Source: CAZFHA01 sp964518595 (GTDB lineage: Bacteria > Bacillota > Clostridia > Saccharofermentanales > Saccharofermentanaceae). From it: a stretch of 64,000 nt of DNA. Where the stretch lies: NCBI GenBank assembly GCA_964518595.1, contig CAZFHA010000002.1:206359-270358 (forward strand), read 5' to 3'. The notes under the pieces are model-generated. The model was not told where the DNA came from. It saw only the letters and a list, made by a program, of their open reading frames with translations, and did no database searches. Shown one piece after another: positions 19,744 to 29,403 of the stretch (positions are counted from its first letter, which is position 1; each line of letters starts with the position of its first letter). The position numbers were made by a program, and so were the translations under genes.

Positions 19744-19745
19744 CT

Positions 19746-22067
19746 TTAAACATCTCCTAAAGTAAGTTGCCGATGAACCAAGGTCTCTTCTTTCAAGTAG
19801 TACCCTACAGCCGGCGTACGGCGAATACGATAATAATCAGGGTCCTGTAATCCGGCTTCCGCCATAGGAAGAACCAAACTCAGTTGGCTGCCTTTTTTAG
19901 ACACCAGAAGCTGAACCCCTTGTGAAGAACGCGTCGTCTTAGTAGGAATCAATGAGCTGGCAAAAACAATTGCCTTCTTTTGATTAGAAAAAGCCGCTAA
20001 ATCCATCTCCTCAGGTAAGAATAGCACGGAAACAATGGGAGAAATGTCACTGCAGGCATTAACAAGTTTCTTACGATTCGTCTTCGTCTCATATGATTTT
20101 AACGTAATTCTAGAAATTTTTCCATTAGCGAAGGCAAACATAATGTCACCCTGGTAGTCCTCCGTGGTGTGCATAAACAAAATCCGTTCATCCTCTTCCA
20201 TGTTCAAAACATTGGCTAGGTAGCTGCCCAATTCAGAGGGTTTTGTATCGGCTAATTCATAGCCTTTCATCTTATACACATTGCAACGATTGGAAAAAAA
20301 CAAAACATCAATCTTGTTTTTACTCTCAATCTCTTGGACAATAGTGTCCTCTTCTTTGGTCTTTAGCTCCCCTGCGCTTCGTAGTGAAGTCAAAGGGATT
20401 TTCTTTAAGTAGCCATGCTCGGTAAGAAAGAACTTTAAACGGTAATCTTCAATCATCTGATCTTGATTGAAAACCGTGGCTTCATCCACATGCAGAATTT
20501 CACTGCGACGGGGCTGTCCATATTTCTTAGTGACATTTTCCAAAGCAGAGATAATCAGATTATCAATTCGCTTCGGCTTGTCCAAGATATCAAGGAGATC
20601 GGCAATTTCTTTGTTTAAATTTTCCCGGTCGGCAGTACGGTTCAAAATGTACTGCCGATTGATGTTTCTTAATTTGATTTCAGCCACATATTCAGCCTGA
20701 AGATTATCAATGGAAAACCCTTCCATCAAATTAGGAACAACCTCTGCCTCTAGCTCCGTATTCCGAATAATAGCAATTGCTTTATCTATATCTAGTAAGA
20801 TTCGTGCCAAACCATCTAATAAATGCAAACGCTCCTGCTTCTTTTTTAAAGCATAAGCAACTTCCCGCATTTGACAAATTCGACGCCAGCGCAGCCAAGC
20901 CTCAAGAATACCTTTGATTCCCAGCACCTTAGGCATTCCATCCACCAAAATATTGAAATTACAAGAAAAGGTGTCTTGGAGCTTAGTAAAACGATAGAGT
21001 TTAGTCATCAAAGCCTCGGCATCTACGCCCCGCTTACACTCGATGGTAATTTTCAAACCGGTTAAATCCGTCTCATCCCGTACATCGTTAATTTCTTTGA
21101 CTTTACCACTTTTCACCAGCTCGGTAATCTCGTCAATAATCCCCTCAGCGGTGGTAGTATAAGGAATCTCATAAACCTCAATGAGATTTTGTTTTTTGTC
21201 TATCCGATAGCGGGCGCGAATTCGAATCGGACCTCTGCCCGTTTGGTAAACCTGAGACATCTCACCCCGATCATAAAGAATAATACCACCGCCGGAAAAA
21301 TCCGGAGCCGGAATAATATCCAAAAGATTACAATCAGGGTCTTTCATGTAGGCAATGGTTGCCTGACAAACTTCGCTCACATTAAAAGAGCAAATATTTG
21401 ATGCCATGCCAACAGCAATACCTTGGTTACTGTTTACCAGAATGGTGGGAAAGGTTGCCGGTAGTAGTAGCGGTTCTTGCATCGTTCCGTCATAATTATC
21501 GGTAAAATCCACCGCATCCTTGTCTAGACCGCGAAAGATCTCTTCACAAAGTTTATCAAGACGAACCTCTGTGTATCGTGAGGCGGCGAACTGCATATCC
21601 CGTGAATATTGACGACCAAAATTACCCTTGGAATCAACATAGGGATGTAGAAGCGCACCATTACCTCTAGTTAAACGCACCATAGTTTCATAAATGGCCA
21701 TGTCCCCATGAGGGTTTAACTTCATGGTCTGACCCACAACATTAGCAGATTTCGTTCGGTTACCGGTCAGCAGTCCCATCTTATACATGGTATAGAGCAA
21801 CTTCCGGTGAGAAGGTTTAAAACCGTCAATCTCCGGAATGGCACGAGAAACAATAACACTCATGGCATAGGGCATATAGTTTTCTTCTAAGGTTTTAGTA
21901 ATAACTTGCTCTGTTGCTGGGTGCTCCGGTTCATTATCTTCAGCTGCAAAATGAGCTTTTTCCGTCTTGCGCCCTTTCTTTTTAGGCTTACCAAGATTCT
22001 CCTCCTCAGCTTTTAAAGGATTAACCTCTTCGTTAGCATCTTGATCAAAAATATCATCTTTGTCCAT
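19746..22067 (-). CDS. parC: DNA topoisomerase IV subunit A (type II topoisomerase)
   Basis: The DNA-cleaving subunit of a type IIA topoisomerase that decatenates or relaxes DNA with ParE. The 773 residues include a charged lysine-rich extension (about 1-60) that is not typical, then the winged-helix and tower domains with the catalytic tyrosine in FAASRYTEVRL (about residue 165) and a C-terminal beta-propeller-like region. GyrA boxes of the standard type are not obvious, which supports topoisomerase IV over gyrase. It lies 43 bases downstream of parE in the same operon. Confidence 0.88.
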   Translation of the reverse strand: MDKDDIFDQDANEEVNPLKAEEENLGKPKKKGRKTEKAHFAAEDNEPEHPATEQVITKTLEENYMPYAMSVIVSRAIPEIDGFKPSHRKLLYTMYKMGLLTGNRTKSANVVGQTMKLNPHGDMAIYETMVRLTRGNGALLHPYVDSKGNFGRQYSRDMQFAASRYTEVRLDKLCEEIFRGLDKDAVDFTDNYDGTMQEPLLLPATFPTILVNSNQGIAVGMASNICSFNVSEVCQATIAYMKDPDCNLLDIIPAPDFSGGGIILYDRGEMSQVYQTGRGPIRIRARYRIDKKQNLIEVYEIPYTTTAEGIIDEITELVKSGKVKEINDVRDETDLTGLKITIECKRGVDAEALMTKLYRFTKLQDTFSCNFNILVDGMPKVLGIKGILEAWLRWRRICQMREVAYALKKKQERLHLLDGLARILLDIDKAIAIIRNTELEAEVVPNLMEGFSIDNLQAEYVAEIKLRNINRQYILNRTADRENLNKEIADLLDILDKPKRIDNLIISALENVTKKYGQPRRSEILHVDEATVFNQDQMIEDYRLKFFLTEHGYLKKIPLTSLRSAGELKTKEEDTIVQEIESKNKIDVLFFSNRCNVYKMKGYELADTKPSELGSYLANVLNMEEDERILFMHTTEDYQGDIMFAFANGKISRITLKSYETKTNRKKLVNACSDISPIVSVLFLPEEMDLAAFSNQKKAIVFASSLIPTKTTRSSQGVQLLVSKKGSQLSLVLPMAEAGLQDPDYYRIRRTPAVGYYLKEETLVHRQLTLGDV

Positions 22068-22110
22068 TATTTATATCCACCTACTACGCTAATACTTATC
22101 AGATTTGTTT

Positions 22111-24096
22111 TTAGCCTATATCTAGCATATCCAAATAAAGATGTCCATGTTGCTCAATATGAGTCTTACGGCCCTGAAGATTGTCACCCAAAAGCATGTC
22201 AAAAGTTAAAGCTGTTTGTTCTTCTTCCGTGGGTAGCACCTTAATCAGTCTTCGAGTCTTGGGATTCATTGTGGTTAGCCACATCATTTCCGGCTCATTC
22301 TCACCAAGTCCCTTTGAACGCTGTAAGGTACAGGTATTGGGCGGAAAACGCCCCAGAATTTCTTGGCGTTCTTTCTCATTGTAAGCAAAAAAAGTCTCCT
22401 CTGTACGCCGGTTACGGTAGGTAATCTCATAAAGAGGGGATTCGGCAATAAAAACCTTACCTTCACGAATTAAGGTAGGGGCTAAGCGATAAAGCATAGC
22501 CAATATTAATGTCCGAATCTGAAAACCATCCACGTCCGCATCGGTACAAATAATAATCTTGCTCCAACGCAGTGCCTGTAAATCAAAAGAACTTAAATCT
22601 TTATTATGCTTACTATTAATCTCTACACCACAGCCCAGAACCTTAACAAGATCAACAATAATATCACTTTTAAAAATCGTGTTGTAATCAGACTTTAAGC
22701 AATTAAGAATTTTACCCCGCACCGGCATGATGGCTTGAAACTCAGCATCTCTGCCCATTTTACAGGAACCTAAAGCCGAATCACCCTCCACGATATAGAT
22801 TTCACGTTTTTCAATCTCTTTGGTACGACAATCAACAAACTTTTTAACCCGGTTATTAATATCTATAGAGCCCATCAGTTTCTTCTTGATATTAAGCCTA
22901 GCCTTTTCTGCATTCTCCCGGCTACGTTTATTGATCAGAATCTGCTCTACAACTCGGTCAGCTTCCGGCTTATTCTCAATAAACCAAATCTCTAACTTCT
23001 CCCGGATCAACTCATTCATGAATTCTTGAATGAATTTATTGTTGATAGCCTTTTTGGTCTGATTCTCATAACTAGTTTGAGTAGAAAAAGAACTGGTCAC
23101 CAGCAGAAGGCTATCAGCCACATCAGAAAAAGTAATTTTACTCTCCGCAGCCTTATACTTGTCCCGAAGCTTAATCTGGCGATCAAGTTCTGCCGTAAAT
23201 GCAGCCCGAACCGCTTTATCAGGAGCACCACCATATTCCAAGTAGCTGGAGTTATGATAATATTCAAGAATATTCACTTCATTATTAAAAGAAAAGGCCA
23301 TCTGCGCCTTTACTTTATATTCCGGCTTATCACTTCGGTCACGCCCTTGACCATTCCCCTCAAAATAATAGGGCTGAATCATGCCCTTCTCTTCATCCAA
23401 TTCCCGGACATAACCAAGGATACCATCGGGATAAAAGAAGGTGAAATCTTGTCCGCTTTCTTCGTCAAGCAAGTGAAAAGTAACGCCGCTATTAACCACT
23501 GCCTGACGTTTTAAAATCTGCTGGAAAGATTCTAGGGGAATAATTATATCGGTAAAAACATCTCGATCAGGTTTCCATTTTTGAATGGTACCTGTGCGTT
23601 TGAAACGAGTTTCTTCCTTCTGTAGACCACCAACATTCTCACCCTTCTCAAAGTGGAGGTTATATTTATAACCATCACGCATAACCTGAACATCAAAGTA
23701 CTCAGAAGCATACTGGGTGGCACAAGCACCCAGGCCATTTAAGCCTAAGCTGTACTCGTAATTCTCGCCACTCATATTATTGTACTTACCACCGGCATAG
23801 AGTTCACAGTAAACCAGCTCCCAGTTATAACGCTCTTCCTTGCTGTTAAAATCAAGGGGAATACCTCGACCAAAGTCTTCTACCTGAATAGAACCATCCC
23901 GAAAGCGAATGACTTCTATCCGATCGCCGTGCCCTTCCCGCGCCTCATCAATTGAGTTAGATAAAATTTCAAAAAAAGAATGCTCACATCCTTCTAATCC
24001 GTCCGAGCCAAAAATAACTCCCGGCCTCTTACGAACCCGCTCCGCACCTTTTAAGGATGAAATACTCTCATTTCCATAGGAAGTCTTCTTTGTCAT
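22111..24096 (-). CDS. parE: DNA topoisomerase IV subunit B (ATPase subunit)
   Basis: The ATP-driven subunit paired with ParC. The 661-residue protein has a GHKL ATPase domain (EILSNSIDEAREG near residue 44, VEDFGRGIPLD near 72, LGLNGLGA near 117), a transducer domain, and a C-terminal TOPRIM domain with EGDSALGS near residue 438 and the metal-binding DADVDG. The ATG follows GGAGAGGATC. It is the first gene of the parE-parC-deacetylase-like run. Confidence 0.9.
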   Translation of the reverse strand: MTKKTSYGNESISSLKGAERVRKRPGVIFGSDGLEGCEHSFFEILSNSIDEAREGHGDRIEVIRFRDGSIQVEDFGRGIPLDFNSKEERYNWELVYCELYAGGKYNNMSGENYEYSLGLNGLGACATQYASEYFDVQVMRDGYKYNLHFEKGENVGGLQKEETRFKRTGTIQKWKPDRDVFTDIIIPLESFQQILKRQAVVNSGVTFHLLDEESGQDFTFFYPDGILGYVRELDEEKGMIQPYYFEGNGQGRDRSDKPEYKVKAQMAFSFNNEVNILEYYHNSSYLEYGGAPDKAVRAAFTAELDRQIKLRDKYKAAESKITFSDVADSLLLVTSSFSTQTSYENQTKKAINNKFIQEFMNELIREKLEIWFIENKPEADRVVEQILINKRSRENAEKARLNIKKKLMGSIDINNRVKKFVDCRTKEIEKREIYIVEGDSALGSCKMGRDAEFQAIMPVRGKILNCLKSDYNTIFKSDIIVDLVKVLGCGVEINSKHNKDLSSFDLQALRWSKIIICTDADVDGFQIRTLILAMLYRLAPTLIREGKVFIAESPLYEITYRNRRTEETFFAYNEKERQEILGRFPPNTCTLQRSKGLGENEPEMMWLTTMNPKTRRLIKVLPTEEEQTALTFDMLLGDNLQGRKTHIEQHGHLYLDMLDIG

Positions 24097-24186
24097 GAAC
24101 CACTGATCCTCTCCATTAATTTCAACGCTACTGATTATAGCATACTCTGGTTTTCTCTGCCGATTGGCTGCATATGCAGAAATGGA

Positions 24187-24217
24187 AAAGCTACGCCAAT
24201 CAAACTGACGTAGCTTT
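24187..24217 (-). terminator. Probable terminator downstream of desulfoferrodoxin
   Basis: A nine-base perfect stem AAAGCTACG / CGTAGCTTT around a 13-base loop lies just after the desulfoferrodoxin stop. On the minus strand the stem is followed by only a short T run, so strength is moderate. Confidence 0.6.
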
Positions 24218-24240
24218 AGAAGGTCTATAATAAATGAAAA

Positions 24241-24672
24241 TTATTGACAACCCTCAGGAAATTCCGGTGAACAAACCAACTCCTCTTCCACAGCCGCCAC
24301 TTCTGCCTGCCACAAACCGTGTAGGTTACAGTAAGCATAGACCCGAATAGCTTCGTCAGTTACGTCAAACAAAGCTTCCGGAGACTGACCAGGATGGAGC
24401 ATAAGGCGTTGACTCTTATCACCTATGACAATTTCAATCCAACCGATAAAATGCTCTTCGCTCATAGGATGAGCTACTGAACCTACAGTAACATGAAGCT
24501 GGTTACCGAGCCTTGAAGCTACGGGTACATGCTTCTCTTGAGCAGCATCGGTGGTGTTAGGCGCTAGATGTTTCATGGGATGACCGCAACATACCGGCAC
24601 TTGTCCACTGGCCAGAACCATCTCAATTAAATTACCACAAAAAGGACAATGGTAAAATGTTCTTTCACTCAT
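24241..24672 (-). CDS. Desulfoferrodoxin (superoxide reductase)
   Basis: A non-heme iron protein reducing superoxide to hydrogen peroxide without releasing oxygen, typical of anaerobes. The 143 residues include an N-terminal zinc- or iron-binding desulforedoxin-like part (CPFCG at about 9-13 and CCGHPM at about 28-33) and the catalytic domain with its ligands: the His in EKHVP, the paired His in AHPMSEEHFIGW, and the Cys/His of YCNLHGLW. It appears monocistronic, bounded by a hairpin downstream. Confidence 0.92.
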   Translation of the reverse strand: MSERTFYHCPFCGNLIEMVLASGQVPVCCGHPMKHLAPNTTDAAQEKHVPVASRLGNQLHVTVGSVAHPMSEEHFIGWIEIVIGDKSQRLMLHPGQSPEALFDVTDEAIRVYAYCNLHGLWQAEVAAVEEELVCSPEFPEGCQ

Positions 24673-24798
24673 AGATAAATTACCTGCTTTCTGAAATAAT
24701 TATATAGACTACATTAGTTTAAGCTAAAAAGTCCTTAGATTCATCTTACCATAATTTTAGTATAAATAAGTACTCTATATTCAGAAAAGCTCGCTCAT

Positions 24799-25227
24799 TT
24801 AATCTGGCAGATAAATCCCATAAACAACACTGCGCAAAAACAGTGGAATGGCAGGAAAGAGTATAAGAGATAACTGCCAATTGTCCGTAATTGTTCTCGA
24901 CCAAGAACCACTAAAAGTATGGAAAAAACTCTGCCCCTTGGTCAACATAAAGTATTCAAGCACCAGCCCAACTACTGTTAAAGCAAAAAAGATTATTGGT
25001 AAAAATTTAGGGAAAAACAGTGAACGATTACGCCGATAATCCACCACTAACATTAAAATAGATAGAACTGCCAGTACAGAAATTAAAACAGTCGCCAGAG
25101 TTGCATTCATAGGTCCTTGCATCAGCAAATACAAGAAAGTTAAAACTCCACCTACTACCACTTGCCCAATCCACCATTCTAATCGATTTGCATACCCTGC
25201 AAAATAATCTGATATAATCTCGCTCAT
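24799..25227 (-). CDS. DUF805 family membrane protein (first copy)
   Basis: A 142-residue protein of unknown function with four hydrophobic segments. The N-terminal ISDYFAGYANRLEWWIG matches the DUF805 pattern of a short amphipathic start with an R-x-E-W/F-W motif, and DYRRNRSL follows the second membrane hairpin. A similar protein is encoded at 33586-33918, sharing the EWWI and RRNRSL motifs. AAGGAGG precedes the ATG. Confidence 0.75.
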   Translation of the reverse strand: MSEIISDYFAGYANRLEWWIGQVVVGGVLTFLYLLMQGPMNATLATVLISVLAVLSILMLVVDYRRNRSLFFPKFLPIIFFALTVVGLVLEYFMLTKGQSFFHTFSGSWSRTITDNWQLSLILFPAIPLFLRSVVYGIYLPD

Positions 25228-25387
25228 TCTCTATTTCCTCCTTGATACTCATATAGTCAAGTATTATTTCCCCAAACACCATAGACCACATCGAACCGGT
25301 TTAGATCTGTTTTTGTTTTATTTCGATTTTATCACAAACCGGACTCCGAGGGTATATTTTTACTCTACAAATTTTTAGCCTCACCTC

Positions 25388-26278
25388 CTACTCCTCCTTT
25401 CTCTTACTTGCCTCATACAAGGCTTTCACGTCTAACTTTTTCATTTCGAGAAGCACTTTGACCAGTGCTTGTAAGCTACTTCGATCCTGTGTAAAAATAA
25501 TCTCTGACATACCTTCAGCTGATACTTGCCAGGAAACGCCAAATCTATCCTTCAGCCACCCGCACTCTTCCGCTTCAGGAACTGCTGATAATTTCGACCA
25601 GTAGTAATCAATCTCGGCCTGATCCTCACAGCTAATCAACAGTGAAAAGGCCTCGTTGAATTGGAAATCCGCCGGATAGCCATTATCCATAAGAGCCAAA
25701 GGTAAATCTAAGACTTGTAGGCCAAGATAGTTAACCTTCGCTTCAGGAGAAACCTTCTCCTCGGGCTGATAATAACTAACAAGCTCAATAACCGAGGGAG
25801 AAAAAATTGAAGTATAGAGTTCAGCTGCTGCCTCTGCTTGCCCGCAAACCTTATTTGAAAAAAGCAAGCACGGTCTTAGGTCAGCTTCATAATTAGCCTC
25901 AGGATCTAGGCCTAACTGCCAAGACAGTCCATAGCGGTCTGTGGTCCAGCCATAGAGTGGGCTAAAAGGGTAGCTGTCCAGAGGCATCATTTCCTCTCCA
26001 CCAACCTTCAATTGATTCCAGGCCGCGATCAAAGCCTCTTTCGAGGAAAAAGTCACCATCAGTGAGTTGGAGGGATTGAAGCGGAAATTAGGCCCTGCAC
26101 TTATCGCCATTACCGTTCTGCCTGCCAAGGTAAATTCCACTAACTCAGCGTCACCTGAAGGCGTATCAGGAATAATTCCACGATTAAGGACAGCAGAATT
26201 AGGGATGCAACTACAATAAAAAGTAGCCGCTTCCAAAGCTTCCTTGTTATACCAAAGGTGAGGGATAAGCTTTGCCAT
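25388..26278 (-). CDS. VOC family protein, PhnB-like, with two tandem domains
   Basis: The 296-residue protein has two repeated glyoxalase/3-demethylubiquinone-9 3-methyltransferase-like modules, about residues 1-125 and 130-270. Each has the PhnB-type order: LIPHLWYNKEALEAATFYCSCIPNS in the first, with a WQLGLDP end, and a second copy with LFSNKVCGQAEAAAELYTSIF ending SWQVS. The function is unknown; family members fold like metal-dependent dioxygenases. A 7-5-7 inverted repeat lies upstream. Confidence 0.8.
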   Translation of the reverse strand: MAKLIPHLWYNKEALEAATFYCSCIPNSAVLNRGIIPDTPSGDAELVEFTLAGRTVMAISAGPNFRFNPSNSLMVTFSSKEALIAAWNQLKVGGEEMMPLDSYPFSPLYGWTTDRYGLSWQLGLDPEANYEADLRPCLLFSNKVCGQAEAAAELYTSIFSPSVIELVSYYQPEEKVSPEAKVNYLGLQVLDLPLALMDNGYPADFQFNEAFSLLISCEDQAEIDYYWSKLSAVPEAEECGWLKDRFGVSWQVSAEGMSEIIFTQDRSSLQALVKVLLEMKKLDVKALYEASKRKEE

Positions 26279-26291
26279 TATATCCTCCCAA

Positions 26292-26310
26292 CATTTACAT
26301 TACGTAAATG
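26292..26310. promoter_or_regulatory. Inverted repeat upstream of the VOC gene
   Basis: CATTTAC and GTAAATG are separated by five bases and lie 14 bases upstream of the VOC start codon, in the region expected to hold its promoter. It is a candidate operator for an unidentified repressor. Confidence 0.4.
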
Positions 26311-26453
26311 ACTCTATTCAATTGTTTCTTCTCTATTAATGTATGGTATCACAACGAAATAATAATTCAATACCAAAATAAGAAAAAAATTGAATTTAAG
26401 TAAAAAAGTTTCAAATAGAGGAATTTATGTAAGAATTTCTACAAATAACTATC

Positions 26454-26487
26454 AAAAAGGAGCAGGCATCCACTGATACCTACTCCT
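26454..26487 (-). terminator. Rho-independent terminator after fabV
   Basis: On the minus strand a 13-base-pair stem (AGGAGTAGGTATC paired with GATGCCTGCTCCT through two G-U pairs, three- to four-base loop) is followed by TTTTT. It lies about 80 bases past the fabV stop codon. Confidence 0.85.
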
Positions 26488-26564
26488 CTTAACACGTAAA
26501 TTAGAATAATAATAAATAAGTTCAAATAGTTACCCGGTCATAGCGGTAACTATCCAAGCTAACC

Positions 26565-27740
26565 TTACAGAAGACTCACCTCAGCCTCATAATCGACATC
26601 ACTGCGATTAAAACCAAAGAGACGGAAAAAATCATCACGGTAACCCTCTAGATCAGAAATCTCCATTACGTTCTCACTGCTGATAATCTCCCAAGCCTTA
26701 GCAATTTCAGCTTGAATGTCTGGAAGCATTTCCCAATCATCAAGACGAATCCGGCCGGCCTCATCCGTGTCTACCGGATTACCGGAAAATAAACGGTCAC
26801 GATAGAGTCGGTCTAATTGCTGAATACAGTCCTCGTGATTTCCGGCAGCCTTCATTGCTTTATAGAGAATAGAAATATAGAGAGGCACAACAGGTATAGC
26901 CGAGGAAGCTTGCGTTACCAGAGCCTTATTCACAGAAACATAGGCCTTGCCTCCCAGATCATGTAACTCAGCGGTAATCGCTCTGGCTTTCTCTTCCAGA
27001 TCAGCCTTGGCACGACCAATGGTACCATCCTGATAAATGGCATGAGTCATTTTAGGCCCAATATAGGAGAAGGCTGTAGTGACAACGCCGGAAGCCAAGG
27101 TATCGGCATCTTTAAGGGCATTCATCCAACGTAGCCAGTCAGCTCCACCCATAACAGCAATGGTTTCCTCTACTTCCGTTTCCGAGGCCGGTTCAACGGT
27201 GACCTCAGAGACGACACCGGTATGGAAATCAATGGTCTTACTGGTAAAGGCTTCACCCACAGGTTTGATTACCGAATTATAGACTTGACCTGTAACTGGA
27301 TCAGTCCTTCTGGGAGACGCCAGACTGTAGATAATCAGATCAACTTTACCCTCAGGCATATTATCTTTAATTAACTGGATAACTTCGGCTTTCAAGCTGT
27401 CAGAAAAAGCATCGCCATTAACACTTACAGCTACCAGACCATCAGCCTGTGCCTGGGCTTCGAAAGCCCGATTGTTGTACCAACCGGCTGTGCCGGGCTT
27501 TGTCTCTGTAGCTGGTTTATCAAAATAAACTCCAATCGTTGAAGCACCCATACCATAGGCCGCCGCAATCCGAGATGCCAGACCATAGCCGGTAGAAGAA
27601 CCAATTACCAGTACCCGTTTCGGGCCGGCAATCCTCCCCTTAGCCTTAACATAGTCAATCTGCTCCTTTACATTAAGGTCGCAACCGGTGGGGTGGGAAG
27701 TAATACAAATAAAACCTCTACATTTGGGTTTAACAATCAT
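26565..27740 (-). CDS. fabV: Trans-2-enoyl-CoA/ACP reductase (FabV)
   Basis: An NADH-dependent short-chain-dehydrogenase-like reductase for the last step of fatty acid elongation or for crotonyl-CoA reduction in fermentation. The 391 residues begin with the family's N-terminal MIVKPKCRGFICITSHPTG, have the nucleotide loop VIGSSTGYGLASRIAAA near residue 45, the LIIYSLASPRR segment near 137, and the catalytic Tyr-x8-Lys in FSYIGPKMTHAIYQDGTIGRAK near 225-245. The length is typical. It lies 79 bases downstream of the hydrogenase gene, in the same direction. Confidence 0.95.
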   Translation of the reverse strand: MIVKPKCRGFICITSHPTGCDLNVKEQIDYVKAKGRIAGPKRVLVIGSSTGYGLASRIAAAYGMGASTIGVYFDKPATETKPGTAGWYNNRAFEAQAQADGLVAVSVNGDAFSDSLKAEVIQLIKDNMPEGKVDLIIYSLASPRRTDPVTGQVYNSVIKPVGEAFTSKTIDFHTGVVSEVTVEPASETEVEETIAVMGGADWLRWMNALKDADTLASGVVTTAFSYIGPKMTHAIYQDGTIGRAKADLEEKARAITAELHDLGGKAYVSVNKALVTQASSAIPVVPLYISILYKAMKAAGNHEDCIQQLDRLYRDRLFSGNPVDTDEAGRIRLDDWEMLPDIQAEIAKAWEIISSENVMEISDLEGYRDDFFRLFGFNRSDVDYEAEVSLL

Positions 27741-27819
27741 TTTTCTCTGCCTCGCCTTCTAATACATTTATGCCGAAAAAAACCGACTGGATAAATACTA
27801 TCACAAATCAAAAATTTTT

Positions 27820-29283
27820 TCAGTGCTTATGAATATCAATTTTATCCAATCCTGCCTCCTTCACCACGGACGAAATGTCTTCCTTGCCGTTTTGAAGGTA
27901 TTTCTCGAAAATTTTGCGAGCCAACAGAGGATCGGTAATTGTGGCCGGACCATTGAGACAGCCTCCGGCACAGGCCATACCTTCAATGAAATTATCGGTA
28001 AAGCGCCCGGCTTTCAAAAGCGTCAAAGCTTTTTTGCAGTCAGGAACACCATTAGCTAACGAAACTTTAATTTCCTCTTTAACCCCTTGTTGAGTAATCG
28101 CAGCCAAGGCCGCTCTAGCCACACCACCGGACTTAGCGAATCCTTTACCATAAGTAGTAGCCTGTTCCATAATCCCCTGGTCATTCTCTGCCTCATAGGG
28201 CTTAGCCACAAACAGGCTATGAAGCTCCTTGAAAGTCAAAACGAAATCCACCACTTCCGGATACTCTTTCCAAGCTTCCTGCTTTTTCGTTACACAGGGG
28301 CCGATAAATACAGTTAAAGCATCGGGATACAAGTTCTTGACCAGACGTGCTGTCGCGCCCATAGGGGACACGGTACTGGAAATACAGTCGGCGACCTCAG
28401 GATAATGCTGACGAATTAAGTTCATAAAGGCCGGACAGCAAGAGGTGGTAGTCACCTTACCCTGGTGATAATGTTCCACTAGTTCTTGCGCTTCTTCGTA
28501 CGCTACAATATCTGCCCCTAAAGCTACTTCAAAAACACCGGCAAAGCCTAGTTGCTTCACAAAACTTTTAATCATTCCGATATCGGCTTCACCAAATTGA
28601 CCTTCGATAGAAGGTGCCAGCATGGCGTAGACCGGCCTCTTGCCTTGAAGCGCCTTAATAACATCAACCATCATTGACAGTTCGGAAATCGCACCAAAGG
28701 GGCAGCCACGGATACAAGCGCCGCAATTGATGCACTTGTCATTATCTATCAGTGCCAAATCATTCTCATCCATATCAATCGCCTTGACTGGGCAACTCCT
28801 GATACAAGGTCTCTCTGTATCAATGATTGCTCGGTAAGGACAGACATCCACACACTTGCCGCATTTGACGCAGACATCCGGATCAATGTAGGCACCATTT
28901 CTGGTATGAGAGATGGCACCGAATTTACAGGCTTTCATACAGTTACGGGTTAAGCAATTCTGGCAATTACTGGTAACGGAAAACCGGGTAATGGGACAGC
29001 CTTCGCAGGCGGAAGGTATCACTTGAACCACCTGATAAGATTCCTCCTGCACCGGCCCTTCATCTAAGATATGTTTTCCCTCTAATAGCCGCACCCGCTG
29101 CCGAACAATTTCACGTTCTCGGTATACACAACAACGAAATTTAGCCTTGATGCCAGGAATAACCTTATAAGGAATAAGATCAATTTTATCTTCTAAGACT
29201 CCTGCAAAGGCATATTTAGCCACCAGTTCCCTAACACTATCTTCTATTTGATTTACATCAACTAATTCTTCTTGTTCTTTCAC
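27820..29283 (-). CDS. Monomeric [FeFe]-hydrogenase, group B-like
   Basis: The 487-residue protein has an N-terminal ferredoxin region with several 4Fe-4S motifs (CVKCGKCVDVCP and CINCGACIRGCP among them, about residues 85-215), then the H-cluster domain. The three H-cluster signatures are TTSCCPAF, FIGPCVTKKQEA and ACAGGCLNGP; the first fits group B rather than the group A CCPGW. It probably evolves or consumes H2 with ferredoxin. The start is GTG at 29283. A promoter and a cre-like site lie upstream, so carbon control is likely. Confidence 0.87.
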   Translation of the reverse strand: MKEQEELVDVNQIEDSVRELVAKYAFAGVLEDKIDLIPYKVIPGIKAKFRCCVYREREIVRQRVRLLEGKHILDEGPVQEESYQVVQVIPSACEGCPITRFSVTSNCQNCLTRNCMKACKFGAISHTRNGAYIDPDVCVKCGKCVDVCPYRAIIDTERPCIRSCPVKAIDMDENDLALIDNDKCINCGACIRGCPFGAISELSMMVDVIKALQGKRPVYAMLAPSIEGQFGEADIGMIKSFVKQLGFAGVFEVALGADIVAYEEAQELVEHYHQGKVTTTSCCPAFMNLIRQHYPEVADCISSTVSPMGATARLVKNLYPDALTVFIGPCVTKKQEAWKEYPEVVDFVLTFKELHSLFVAKPYEAENDQGIMEQATTYGKGFAKSGGVARAALAAITQQGVKEEIKVSLANGVPDCKKALTLLKAGRFTDNFIEGMACAGGCLNGPATITDPLLARKIFEKYLQNGKEDISSVVKEAGLDKIDIHKH

Positions 29284-29325
29284 TTTTGCCTCTTTTCAAG
29301 CTCTATCAAGCCAAAATGCGCCTAT

Positions 29326-29339
29326 TGTAAGCGCTAACA
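29326..29339. promoter_or_regulatory. Candidate CcpA cre site
   Basis: The minus-strand sequence TGTTAGCGCTTACA matches the cre consensus TGWNANCGNTNWCA at every defined position. It lies just downstream of the predicted hydrogenase transcription start, where CcpA would block elongation. Confidence 0.55.
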
Positions 29340-29354
29340 TTTCTTCTCTCTTGA

Positions 29355-29382
29355 ATTATACTACTACTTTAGCTTATGTGAA
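29355..29382 (-). promoter_or_regulatory. Sigma-A-type promoter of the hydrogenase gene
   Basis: On the minus strand TTCACA and TATAAT are separated by 16 bases, about 75 bases upstream of the GTG start codon. Confidence 0.6.
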
Positions 29383-29403
29383 AAGGCAATCTCATTTGCA
29401 GCT

